From an uncultured Flavobacteriaceae bacterium (GTDB lineage Bacteria > Bacteroidota > Bacteroidia > Flavobacteriales > Flavobacteriaceae): DNA of 43,132 nt. Positions 7,999 to 15,331 of the stretch are shown in pieces. The stretch covers positions 1-43,132 of the forward strand of contig CAJQLD010000085.1 of the NCBI GenBank assembly GCA_905479095.1. Reading direction: 5' to 3'. Each line of letters opens with the position of its first letter. Positions within the stretch are counted from its first letter, which is position 1. The translations under genes and the position numbers were made by a program. The notes beneath the pieces were generated by a model. The model was given only the letters and a program-made list of their open reading frames with translations. It was not told the origin of the DNA and did not search any database.

Positions 7999-8768
7999 AA
8001 TTTCTCAAAAACACCCAAACCAAATAACGCAAAATCATATTTCACAGGATCTTTAGGATCTAATTGACGAAGAGCTTCGTCTAGTTGTGCTAAGGCCTTT
8101 CCATCATTTTGTGTGCGTTTTAGAAGCCCTAGTTTACGTGCTACATTTCCAGAATGAACATCGAGAGGGCAGGAGAGTTGTGAAGGCGATAACTGGGTCC
8201 ATAATCCAAAATCAACTTTGGTATCATTGGAACGTACCATCCATCTCAAAAACATATTAATTCGTTTTGCAGCCGATTTTTTTAAGGGATCACTAATGTG
8301 TTTTTGGGTACGTTGGAGATGATCTATTTCAAAAAAATGGTGTTTTAAATGATGAATTGCCAGTTGTAAACTATCGACTTCCGCATATGTATTAAAAATG
8401 CCTTCTAAACCATTATGATGTGTATAGATATGTTTGAGACTTTTCATAAACTGAATACAATCGGAGCCATTAAAGGTGCGATGTACAAATGGCGTCAGGG
8501 TTTCTAAGTCTTTTGGTTGATGCTGCATGACAAATTCATACGGGGCATCGTCCATTAGAGCCATCAATTGTTTGGCATTATTGATAATACTTTTTCGGTT
8601 GCCCCAAGCGATGGTCGCCGTTAGGAAGCCAGAAATTTCAATATCTTCTTTTAATGAATAGCGGTGTGGGATTTGAAGGGGATCGGAGTTTATAAAATCA
8701 GGATTGTTATACTGAATGACTTTAGCATCCAGAAATTCCTTAAGTTCAGAATTGTTTAGTTGTTGCAC
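7995..8768 (-). CDS. TIGR02757 (DUF2400) family protein
   Basis: A 257-residue soluble protein recognisable as the TIGR02757 family by the N-terminal DPLQIPHRYSLKEDIEISGF, the WGNRKSIINNAKQLM segment, and the central RINMFLRWMVRSNDTKVDFG followed by PLDVHSGNVARKLGLL. The tryptophan- and arginine-rich helical core is reminiscent of helix-hairpin-helix DNA glycosylase folds, but no biochemical role is established that I know of. It starts one base after the stop of the LolD-like ATPase gene, so the two are one transcript. Its stop codon interlocks with that of rnz. Confidence 0.85.
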   Translation of the reverse strand: MQQLNNSELKEFLDAKVIQYNNPDFINSDPLQIPHRYSLKEDIEISGFLTATIAWGNRKSIINNAKQLMALMDDAPYEFVMQHQPKDLETLTPFVHRTFNGSDCIQFMKSLKHIYTHHNGLEGIFNTYAEVDSLQLAIHHLKHHFFEIDHLQRTQKHISDPLKKSAAKRINMFLRWMVRSNDTKVDFGLWTQLSPSQLSCPLDVHSGNVARKLGLLKRTQNDGKALAQLDEALRQLDPKDPVKYDFALFGLGVFEKF

Positions 8769-8769
8769 C

Positions 8770-9435
8770 TTAGACCGTTTTTACTAGACCATCAACCATG
8801 GTGATTTTACGATCGGCCATCTCTGCTAATTCACGATTATGAGTCACGATGACAAAGGTTTGTCCAAAACGATCTCGTAACTTAAAAAACAATTGATGGA
8901 GTTGTTCAGCCGATTCACTGTCTAAATTCCCCGAAGGTTCATCTGCAAAAACAACCGCTGGGTTATTAATTAATGCACGGGCCACGGCAACGCGTTGTTG
9001 TTCACCGCCAGAGAGTTCGTTGGGTTTATGATTGATACGGTCTTCTAAACCTAAAAAACGCAATAATTCAGTTGCTTTTTGGATGGCTTCTTTTTGAGAA
9101 ATTCCTTTTATAAACGCAGGAATACATACATTTTCAACAGCCGTAAATTCAGGTAACAACTGGTGAAATTGAAAAATAAAGCCCAATTGTTCATTTCTAA
9201 ATTTTGCTAAAGAGGTATCGGAAAGCGTTGTAATATCTACGCCATTGATCTGCAATTGACTGTCTGAATGTTTCGAATAAGAATCTAAGGTTCCTAAGAT
9301 CTGTAGCAAGGTCGTTTTTCCAGCTCCTGAAGCGCCAACAATCGATACGATTTCCTCTTTTTTTATGTCTAAATCAATCCCTTTAAGAACATGAAGTTGA
9401 TCGTAATATTTATGTATGTGCTTCGCAATTATCAT
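8770..9435 (-). CDS. LolD/MacB-like ABC transporter ATP-binding protein
   Basis: A 221-residue ATPase with Walker [10 protein letters not shown] (34-42), a Q-loop near [12 protein letters not shown], the signature [15 protein letters not shown], Walker [14 protein letters not shown] and the switch histidine in [10 protein letters not shown]. The short length, the EFTAVENV segment and the SGNLDSE ending of Walker B place it in the LolD/MacB/FtsE branch. These ATPases act with FtsX-type permeases on lipoproteins or exported substrates at the inner membrane. No permease gene is adjacent, so the partner is encoded elsewhere; lipoprotein release is likely but unproven. It is the first gene of a two-gene minus-strand unit. 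Confidence 0.88.
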   Translation of the reverse strand: MIIAKHIHKYYDQLHVLKGIDLDIKKEEIVSIVGASGAGKTTLLQILGTLDSYSKHSDSQLQINGVDITTLSDTSLAKFRNEQLGFIFQFHQLLPEFTAVENVCIPAFIKGISQKEAIQKATELLRFLGLEDRINHKPNELSGGEQQRVAVARALINNPAVVFADEPSGNLDSESAEQLHQLFFKLRDRFGQTFVIVTHNRELAEMADRKITMVDGLVKTV

Positions 9436-9501
9436 AGTGTGAAATTAAGTTTTATAGTTTTTATGTGCAATAATTCGAGCTAATTTTAATTATTTGTTTA
9501 C

Positions 9502-9509
9502 TAACTTTG
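9502..9509 (+). promoter_or_regulatory. -7 box of msrA
   Basis: TAACTTTG matches TAnnTTTG perfectly and lies 19 bases before the msrA ATG, in the gap divergent from the ABC ATPase gene. A -33 TTTG at the ideal distance is not evident. Confidence 0.6.
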
Positions 9510-9528
9510 AAGTCAAAATTAATTTGAT

Positions 9529-10056
9529 ATGAAACGAGCTATATTTGCTGGAGGGTGTTTTTGGTGTACCGAAGCGGTTTTTAATCGCCTAATAGGAGTT
9601 CAGGATGTCAAATCTGGATATACAGGCGGATTTATAAAAAATCCGGCTTACCGTGAAGTTTGCCAAGGTCGTACGGGCCATACAGAAGGCATTCGACTCG
9701 ATTATGATGAAACATTGATTTCGTATGTGGAGTTATTGGAAGTTTTTTTTGCAACCCATGATCCAACAACACTTAATCGTCAAGCAAATGATGTGGGGAC
9801 CCAATACCGGTCGGCTATTTTTTATACAGATTCAGAGCAGTATGAAACGGCGAATCAGTACATGAAGTCTCTCGACGCTGCCAAGGTTTTTGAAAACCCA
9901 ATTGTCACCGAACTCTCGCCTTTGGAGGTGTTTTATGATGCCGAGGACGATCACGATAGTTATTACGATCTAAACAGGGAACAGCCGTATTGTACGTATT
10001 TAATTGACCCAAAAATTAAAAAACTAACGACTCATTTTAATGAAATTTTAAAATAA
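9529..10056 (+). CDS. msrA: peptide-methionine (S)-S-oxide reductase
   Basis: A 175-residue cytoplasmic repair enzyme that reduces the S-epimer of methionine sulfoxide in proteins. The catalytic cysteine is in GGCFWCTEAVF (C10, with a second cysteine at 13). The family blocks GYTGG, YREVCQGRTGHTEGIRLDYD, FFATHDPTTLNRQANDVGTQYRSAIFY and YYDLNREQPYC are all present. There is no fused MsrB domain and no msrB neighbour. No signal peptide is seen, so it acts in the cytoplasm. A perfect -7 box lies just upstream. A small membrane protein gene follows after 24 bases and may share the transcript. Confidence 0.95.
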   Translation: MKRAIFAGGCFWCTEAVFNRLIGVQDVKSGYTGGFIKNPAYREVCQGRTGHTEGIRLDYDETLISYVELLEVFFATHDPTTLNRQANDVGTQYRSAIFYTDSEQYETANQYMKSLDAAKVFENPIVTELSPLEVFYDAEDDHDSYYDLNREQPYCTYLIDPKIKKLTTHFNEILK

Positions 10057-10080
10057 AATCCACTCCCAAATCTGATTGTA

Positions 10081-10371
10081 ATGAACCTAAAAAACAAATC
10101 CAAAACATCAAAATTATTTTTCAGTCTATGCTTTGATGCGTTAGGCTATGTTTCTCTTCTTTTTCCGTTTTTCGATATTTTATGGGCGCCATTGTCGGGA
10201 TATTTAATGACCCAACTTTATGAAGGTAAAAAAGGAAAAATAGCGGGAATACTCGTTTTTATAGAAGAAGCCCTCCCGATATTAGATGTGGTTCCAACAT
10301 TTACGATTATGTGGGTTTACACCTATTATTTTGATAAATCGCCTAAAGTTTCAAGCGAAGTGTCCAATTAA
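10081..10371 (+). CDS. small conserved membrane protein, unknown function
   Basis: A 96-residue protein with a basic N-terminus (KNKSKTSK) and two hydrophobic stretches: about 12-45 (CFDALGYVSLLFPFFDILWAPLSGYLM) and 55-85 (IAGILVFIEEALPILDVVPTFTIMWVYTYYF). The second contains buried acidic residues (EE, D). This resembles small inner-membrane proteins that I have seen in other flavobacteria, usually left unnamed. It follows msrA by 24 bases on the same strand and may be co-transcribed, but nothing in the sequence ties it to sulfoxide repair. It converges on the DUF6787 gene with only 13 bases between stops and no obvious terminator hairpin. Confidence 0.65.
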   Translation: MNLKNKSKTSKLFFSLCFDALGYVSLLFPFFDILWAPLSGYLMTQLYEGKKGKIAGILVFIEEALPILDVVPTFTIMWVYTYYFDKSPKVSSEVSN

Positions 10372-10384
10372 ATTTTAAAAGGGT

Positions 10385-10882
10385 TTAGGACTCATTTAAA
10401 AGTTTTCCCAATCCAAAACGGCGAATCATTTTCTTTTCAAAATTCCAGAAAAACTGAAATTGTCCAAAAACCCAGCCTAATAAAACCAATAAAATTTGAT
10501 AAAAAATTAAGCTAACCGTTACAAATAAAATCCAATAAAATAGGGGATGTAAATTTTCTTTTGTGATTCCAATCAATTGAATAAAGGGACGCCCTACAAC
10601 AACAGAAGAGGATCCTGTAATTGCAAAGACAATAAAAATCCTGATGAGTTCCCAACGTTGATTGACAACCCATCGAGATTCTACTTTATTGATAGCAAAA
10701 AGCACTACTTTTAATAAGATATAAAAGACAACCACAAAAGCAGGGATCGTAATATAAAGCGCATCAAAAGGCAGTGTTTTAGCCAATTTAAATGAACTAT
10801 ATCCGAGAGAAAACAGCCCAAGAATTGGAAACAATAGTTGCCAATTTTGTTTGATTTCCCACCTTGCTTTAAATGTCTTCAT
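10385..10882 (-). CDS. DUF6787-like membrane protein
   Basis: A 165-residue protein with about four transmembrane segments. Two RWE motifs (KARWEIKQNWQLLFPI near 6-20 and NQRWELIRIFIVFAITGSSS near 73-92) introduce similar halves, suggesting an internal duplication. The RWE...IFIVFAITGS pattern is what I associate with the DUF6787 family of Bacteroidota. No catalytic residues are apparent and the function is unknown. The ATG is preceded at once by a 17-base inverted repeat and a perfect minus-strand -7 box, so it has its own promoter despite lying downstream of the DUF937 gene. Confidence 0.7.
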   Translation of the reverse strand: MKTFKARWEIKQNWQLLFPILGLFSLGYSSFKLAKTLPFDALYITIPAFVVVFYILLKVVLFAINKVESRWVVNQRWELIRIFIVFAITGSSSVVVGRPFIQLIGITKENLHPLFYWILFVTVSLIFYQILLVLLGWVFGQFQFFWNFEKKMIRRFGLGKLLNES

Positions 10883-10906
10883 GCTTCAAATTTTGAAGCA
10901 AATATA
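10883..10906 (-). promoter_or_regulatory. promoter and leader hairpin of the DUF6787-like gene
   Basis: On the minus strand TATATTTG (10906-10899) is a perfect -7 box. It overlaps by one base an inverted repeat, GCTTCAAAATTTGAAGC (10899-10883), which runs right up to the ATG at 10882. The 7-bp arms with a 3-base loop would occupy the whole predicted 5' leader. Confidence 0.5.
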
Positions 10907-10926
10907 CTACATCTTAAGGTAAAAAA

Positions 10927-11562
10927 TTACTTTTTACCAAACAGTCCACCTAGTAAACCACCGAGGCCGCTTTTACCCTTTTTGCCTCCAAGAACCATTC
11001 CAGCTACATCATCAATTACAGAACCATCCCCATCGGCATCGAGCATAGATTCTAAGAAACTTTGATTTTGATCTGGGGCGTTATTTCCAATCAAACCTCC
11101 AAGAAGGCCTTGTATTCCACTAGAAGAGTTGACGTTGTTTTGACGTTGTTGTTTGCCTAGGACTCCCATTAAAATAGGAGCTGCGACTTTTAAAATCTGT
11201 CCAACTGAACCGGCATCTATTCCAGATTTTTGACTTAAAGCATTTTGTACGTTACTTTGTTTATTTCCTAGTAAATGCCCTAAGATTTTACCGCCATCAT
11301 CCGAAACAGCATTAATGTTTCCACCAGAAAATAAGCCGCCAAGGTTGTCTAAGATACTTCCATCGTGTTTTTGAAGCGCCCCCATAATTCCTGAAGCGCC
11401 TTCACTCGAGTTGGCATTTCGTTTCATGGCTTGCATCAATACGGGCATTGCCATGGTAAGTAAATTAGAAGTTTTTGATTTTGATTGTCCTGTGTGACCG
11501 GACACGCCATTAATTAGTGATTTTCCGATATCACTGTTTAGTAGGTCTAGAATTCCTGACAT
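10927..11562 (-). CDS. DUF937 domain protein with an EF-hand-like loop
   Basis: A 211-residue protein with the DUF937 pattern: N-terminal GILDLLNSDIGKSLINGVSG, then helices rich in small residues ending APILMGVLGKQQRQ (128-141). This domain is also found in YidB-like proteins. No signal peptide or membrane segment is present. Residues 175-185 (DADGDGSVIDD) resemble a calcium-binding EF-hand or dockerin-type loop, although the usual acidic residue at loop position 12 is shifted. The tail is glycine-rich with lysines (GLGGLLGGLFGKK). Function is unknown, possibly self-associating given the low-complexity tail. It is transcribed alone, separated from serA upstream by a terminator. Confidence 0.8.
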   Translation of the reverse strand: MSGILDLLNSDIGKSLINGVSGHTGQSKSKTSNLLTMAMPVLMQAMKRNANSSEGASGIMGALQKHDGSILDNLGGLFSGGNINAVSDDGGKILGHLLGNKQSNVQNALSQKSGIDAGSVGQILKVAAPILMGVLGKQQRQNNVNSSSGIQGLLGGLIGNNAPDQNQSFLESMLDADGDGSVIDDVAGMVLGGKKGKSGLGGLLGGLFGKK

Positions 11563-11600
11563 GTAAATAGATTTTTTAAGGGGTTAAAGCGTCAATCTAC

Positions 11601-11632
11601 AAAAAAAACCTTAACAAATATGTTAAGGTTTT
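11601..11632 (-). terminator. intrinsic terminator of the serC-serA transcript
   Basis: A 12-bp perfect stem (AAAACCTTAACA with TGTTAAGGTTTT, loop of four) ends in eight T on the minus strand, 26 bases after the serA stop. Confidence 0.9.
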
Positions 11633-11657
11633 AATAATCAGTAATATTTGGTGATAA

Positions 11658-12608
11658 TTATTTCAGTATTGAAATAATTTGAGACGCTAATTCAGATCCA
11701 ATTCGATCTTGCGCTTGGTTGGTAGCGGCACCAATATGTGGTGTTAAAGATATTTTTGGATTCATTAATATTTGAACTGCTGGAGATGGTTCGTTTTCAA
11801 AGGTATCTAATCCGGCAAATGATAATTTATTGGAATCTAGAGCTTCTACAAGTGCCACTTCATTGACGACACCTCCACGGGCCGCATTGACGAGAGCAGC
11901 TCCGTCTTTCATAAGATCAAATTCTGGTTTACCAATTACAAAATCTTTTTGAGCAGGCACATGTAAAGTGATAAAATCTGACTCTTTTAAAACGGCTTCT
12001 TTAGAAACTGTTTTGATTTCAAAATCAACAGTTTGACCATCATAAAAAGATAGTGATAGGGTTGTTTTTTCTAAAAATGGATCAAAAGCAATGACTTTCA
12101 TTCCTAAGCCTAAGGCCATTTTTGCGGTGGCTTGACCAATTCTACCAAAGCCAATCACTCCCAAAGTTTTGCCCCGTAACTCAGTTCCTTTTGCGTAGGC
12201 TTTTTTTAGGTTTTTAAATTTTGATTCTCCTTCTAAAGGCATGGTTTTGTTTGAGTCGTATAAGAAACGAACTCCAGAAAATAAATGAGCGAATACCAAT
12301 TCGGCAACTGACTCAGATGAAGCAGCTGGCGTATTAATAACACTTAATCCTTTTTCACGAGCGTACTCAACATCAATATTATCCATTCCAACACCACCTC
12401 TTCCAATGATTTTTAGACCTGGACAAGCATCAATAAGATCCTGTCTTACAGTGGTTGCGCTTCTAACTAGAAGTGCAACGATGTTTTCGGCGTTGATGAA
12501 ATTTTCTAATTGTTCTTGTGCTACAGTGGTCGTTAAGACTTCAAATCCTGCAGCGGTTAAATCGTCTATTCCACTTTGTGAAATACCGTCATTTGCTAAT
12601 ATTTTCAT
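11658..12608 (-). CDS. serA: D-3-phosphoglycerate dehydrogenase, short form
   Basis: A 316-residue D-2-hydroxyacid dehydrogenase. The Rossmann motif GFGRIG is at 153-158, and catalytic elements are in NAARGGVVNE (Arg), FENEP (Glu) and LTPHIGAAT (His). GRGGVGMDNIDV (69-80) is the usual substrate-side loop. It oxidises 3-phosphoglycerate with NAD in the first step of serine synthesis. The identification rests on its coupling to serC, whose stop lies upstream by four bases. It lacks the C-terminal ACT domain of long SerA proteins, so the ACT-mediated serine feedback of the E. coli enzyme is not expected. A strong terminator follows. Confidence 0.9.
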   Translation of the reverse strand: MKILANDGISQSGIDDLTAAGFEVLTTTVAQEQLENFINAENIVALLVRSATTVRQDLIDACPGLKIIGRGGVGMDNIDVEYAREKGLSVINTPAASSESVAELVFAHLFSGVRFLYDSNKTMPLEGESKFKNLKKAYAKGTELRGKTLGVIGFGRIGQATAKMALGLGMKVIAFDPFLEKTTLSLSFYDGQTVDFEIKTVSKEAVLKESDFITLHVPAQKDFVIGKPEFDLMKDGAALVNAARGGVVNEVALVEALDSNKLSFAGLDTFENEPSPAVQILMNPKISLTPHIGAATNQAQDRIGSELASQIISILK

Positions 12609-12612
12609 TTTT

Positions 12613-13674
12613 TTATGCTTTTCGTTCTAATTCACTCATAACGTCTACTAAGGTTGCGACGCTTTCTAATGGCAATGCGTTGTACATGGAAGCTCTATAG
12701 CCTCCGACACTTCTATGGCCATTTAAGCCGTTAATACCAGCTTCTTTCCACATGGCATCAAAAGTGTCTTTTAATTTATCATCTGTCAAAGAAAATGTGG
12801 CATTCATTGTAGATCGATCTGCTGTGGCAGCAAAACCTTTAAATAAAGGGTTTAAATCAATTTCAGAATACATTAAACGCGCCTTTTTAAAGTTTTCTTT
12901 TTCAATGGCTTCAATTCCACCAAGACTTTTTAACCACTCAAGTGTAAGCATCGACGTGTAAACGGCGAATACAGGCGGTGTATTGAACATGCTCTCCTTA
13001 TCAATCTGTACCTTATAATCCATCATGGATGGAATTTTTCGGGATACTTTTCCAAGGATAGCTTCTTTAACAACCACAAGTGTTGTGCCTGCAGGTCCCA
13101 TGTTTTTTTGAGCCCCCGCATAAATTAAATCAAATTTTGAAAAATCGAGGGTTCGAGAAAAAATATCGCTACTCATATCACAAACTAATGGAACTTCTAA
13201 TTTGGGAAACTCTTTTATTTGCGTTCCAAAAATGGTATTGTTTGAAGTACAATGGAAATAATCAAGATCCGAAGGCACTTTATAACCTTTGGGAATATAA
13301 TTGAAATTCGCCTCCTTAGAAGAAGCGACCTCAAGAACGTCTCCATAGAGCTTCGCCTCTTTAATTGCTTTATCGCTCCAAGTTCCTGTATTTAAATAGG
13401 CAGCACGATTTTCTAATAAGTTTAATGCGGTTGCTAAAAACTGCATGCTTGCACCCCCTTGAAGAAAGAGTGCTTTGTAGCCTTTTCCTTCCAATCCTAA
13501 AAGTTCGAGAGCCAGAGCGCTCGCATTTTCCATCACATCAATAAAAGCTTTGCTACGGTGGGATATTTCAATTAATGAAAGTCCATCATCAAAACTTAGG
13601 ACTGCTTGGGCTGATTTTTCTAAAACTTCTTGAGGGAGGACACAAGGTCCTGCGCTAAAATTGTGTTTTTTCAT
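12613..13674 (-). CDS. serC: phosphoserine aminotransferase
   Basis: A 353-residue class V PLP aminotransferase. The N-terminus KKHNFSAGPCVLPQEVLEK is diagnostic for SerC, and the PLP lysine is K190 in LIYAGAQKNMGPAGTT. HRSKAF (39-44), TSNNTIFGTQ and the C-terminal GHRSVGGYRASMYNA loop bind the phosphate-bearing substrate. It converts 3-phosphohydroxypyruvate and glutamate to phosphoserine. serA follows after four bases. A -7-like box lies 27 bases upstream of the ATG, so the ser pair can be expressed apart from the acyl-CoA reductase gene 104 bases upstream. Confidence 0.95.
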   Translation of the reverse strand: MKKHNFSAGPCVLPQEVLEKSAQAVLSFDDGLSLIEISHRSKAFIDVMENASALALELLGLEGKGYKALFLQGGASMQFLATALNLLENRAAYLNTGTWSDKAIKEAKLYGDVLEVASSKEANFNYIPKGYKVPSDLDYFHCTSNNTIFGTQIKEFPKLEVPLVCDMSSDIFSRTLDFSKFDLIYAGAQKNMGPAGTTLVVVKEAILGKVSRKIPSMMDYKVQIDKESMFNTPPVFAVYTSMLTLEWLKSLGGIEAIEKENFKKARLMYSEIDLNPLFKGFAATADRSTMNATFSLTDDKLKDTFDAMWKEAGINGLNGHRSVGGYRASMYNALPLESVATLVDVMSELERKA

Positions 13675-13700
13675 TTGAATTATAATGTCTGTGATGGTTG

Positions 13701-13708
13701 CAAATTAA
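13701..13708 (-). promoter_or_regulatory. candidate -7 box of serC-serA
   Basis: On the minus strand this is TTAATTTG, seven of eight matches to TAnnTTTG, in the 104-base gap between the acyl-CoA reductase and serC genes. The predicted leader is about 23 bases. Confidence 0.4.
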
Positions 13709-13778
13709 TGTTAATTTTTGAAGCTGTAAAGGTCTGAATTTATTAAAGATAATTAAATATCAAAATGCTAATATTATG

Positions 13779-14840
13779 TTATATTTTTAACAAAAATTCA
13801 ACAGTATCAACGCCATCCGCATAATCTTCTAATTGCGGGGTTTGTGTGCTTCCAAATGGAAGGTGGTGCGCTGATAAGTTATTTGAAACAATGCACTGGA
13901 TTTTATCGGCATCGTCATTTAATTTAGTGGACAACGATTCTAAGGTTTCATAATGTTCATAAAAAAGGGTGGCGATAGGAGAGGCGTAGCTAGGATCTTC
14001 CTTGATCATTAAAAACCCATTTTCAAGCATTTTAAATTCACTCATCAAATAAACGGCTTTGTTGTAATCGTAATTATTGGCATATTTTGCGCCATTGATA
14101 ATCGGGTGCCAGTGATACATCGCTTCAAAAAAGGCGTCAAAGTTATAGTCTTTTGGAACCAACAGTTTAGAGACACTTCGGCAGCCCAAACCATAATATT
14201 GAAAAATATCATTGGACAGTTGCATTAAATCTTCTTTAGATTCTTCGCCAGTTAAGATCGCTAACGAATTTCTGTTTTTCCGAATGATCGATGGTTTGTC
14301 CTTAAAATAGTATTCAAAATAACGCGCTGTATTGTTGCTACCAGTAGCAATTACGGCATCAAATCCTTCTAGTTTTTGTTCTAAGAAAGACACCTTATCT
14401 TTAAGTTCTGGAGCGACTTTGGTTAAATAAAGGACTAAAAACGGTAAAAGATGTTTGTCATTGGAGGATTGTTTGATGATAATTTTATGGTTGCAAATCA
14501 ACGCACATAAAAAATCATGAAATCCGACAAGGGGAATATTTCCTGCCATAATGATGGCTACTTTTTTTGGGGAAGCAGATTCAAAAGTATAGTTAGACAC
14601 CCAATTAGTTAACGGTTCTGTTTGCAATAATTTTGCCCAACTTTCAATGGCAAACATCATATTTGAGGTTGAAAACCATCCGTTATGTTCTTTTGATACT
14701 TTTATTTGATGCAAAAATCCATCAAAAAATAAATCGTTGAAACGTACAGAATCGTTTTTTTTGGTTGATTCTGTTGAGAATTGACTTAAAAAACGCCCTA
14801 ATTCATTTAATGCCGTAATTGTACTTGTTTTGTGATCCAT
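13779..14840 (-). CDS. LuxC-like acyl-CoA reductase
   Basis: A 353-residue protein of the LuxC/acyl-CoA reductase family, related to aldehyde dehydrogenases. KVAIIMAGNIPLVGFHDFL (93-111) is the nucleotide-binding start, IKQSSNDK lies at 122-129 and VIATGSNNTARYFEYYF at 163-179. The likely acyl-accepting cysteine is C220 in YYGLGCRSVSKLLVP. LuxC makes aldehyde for bacterial luciferase, but no other lux gene is present here. In Bacteroidota I recall this gene beside a ferredoxin and serC-serA. That suggests a separate, uncharacterised reduction of an acyl-CoA or acyl-phosphate. It is divergent from the ferredoxin gene, with overlapping promoters. Confidence 0.85.
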   Translation of the reverse strand: MDHKTSTITALNELGRFLSQFSTESTKKNDSVRFNDLFFDGFLHQIKVSKEHNGWFSTSNMMFAIESWAKLLQTEPLTNWVSNYTFESASPKKVAIIMAGNIPLVGFHDFLCALICNHKIIIKQSSNDKHLLPFLVLYLTKVAPELKDKVSFLEQKLEGFDAVIATGSNNTARYFEYYFKDKPSIIRKNRNSLAILTGEESKEDLMQLSNDIFQYYGLGCRSVSKLLVPKDYNFDAFFEAMYHWHPIINGAKYANNYDYNKAVYLMSEFKMLENGFLMIKEDPSYASPIATLFYEHYETLESLSTKLNDDADKIQCIVSNNLSAHHLPFGSTQTPQLEDYADGVDTVEFLLKI

Positions 14841-14842
14841 TA

Positions 14843-14874
14843 TTTGTGTAACCGCTTTTTTGGAGTTATTTTTG
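14843..14874 (+). promoter_or_regulatory. full -33/-7 promoter of the ferredoxin gene
   Basis: TTTG at 14843-14846, a 20-base spacer and TATTTTTG at 14867-14874 fit the Bacteroidota consensus TTTG-N19/21-TAnnTTTG exactly. This is the best-formed promoter seen in the window. Confidence 0.7.
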
Positions 14875-14878
14875 CATG

Positions 14879-14886
14879 CAAATTTA
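14879..14886 (-). promoter_or_regulatory. candidate -7 box of the acyl-CoA reductase gene
   Basis: On the minus strand this reads TAAATTTG, a perfect -7 match. It lies only four bases from the opposing ferredoxin box, with the palindrome TTTGCATGCAAA (14871-14882) spanning both. The two promoters should compete. No -33 match is visible for this one. Confidence 0.5.
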
Positions 14887-14891
14887 AGTAA

Positions 14892-15260
<369 letters not shown>

Positions 15261-15279
15261 TTTTATAATTTTTATATAA

Positions 15280-15308
15280 AAAAAGCCACGCAATTTGCGT
15301 GGCTTTTT
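15280..15308. terminator. bidirectional intrinsic terminator
   Basis: A 13-bp perfect stem (AAAAAGCCACGCA with TGCGTGGCTTTTT, loop of three) lies between the convergent ferredoxin and TonB-receptor genes. It has T runs in both directions and can serve both. Confidence 0.9.
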
Positions 15309-15331
15309 ATTTGTATTTATTTAGCTATCGA

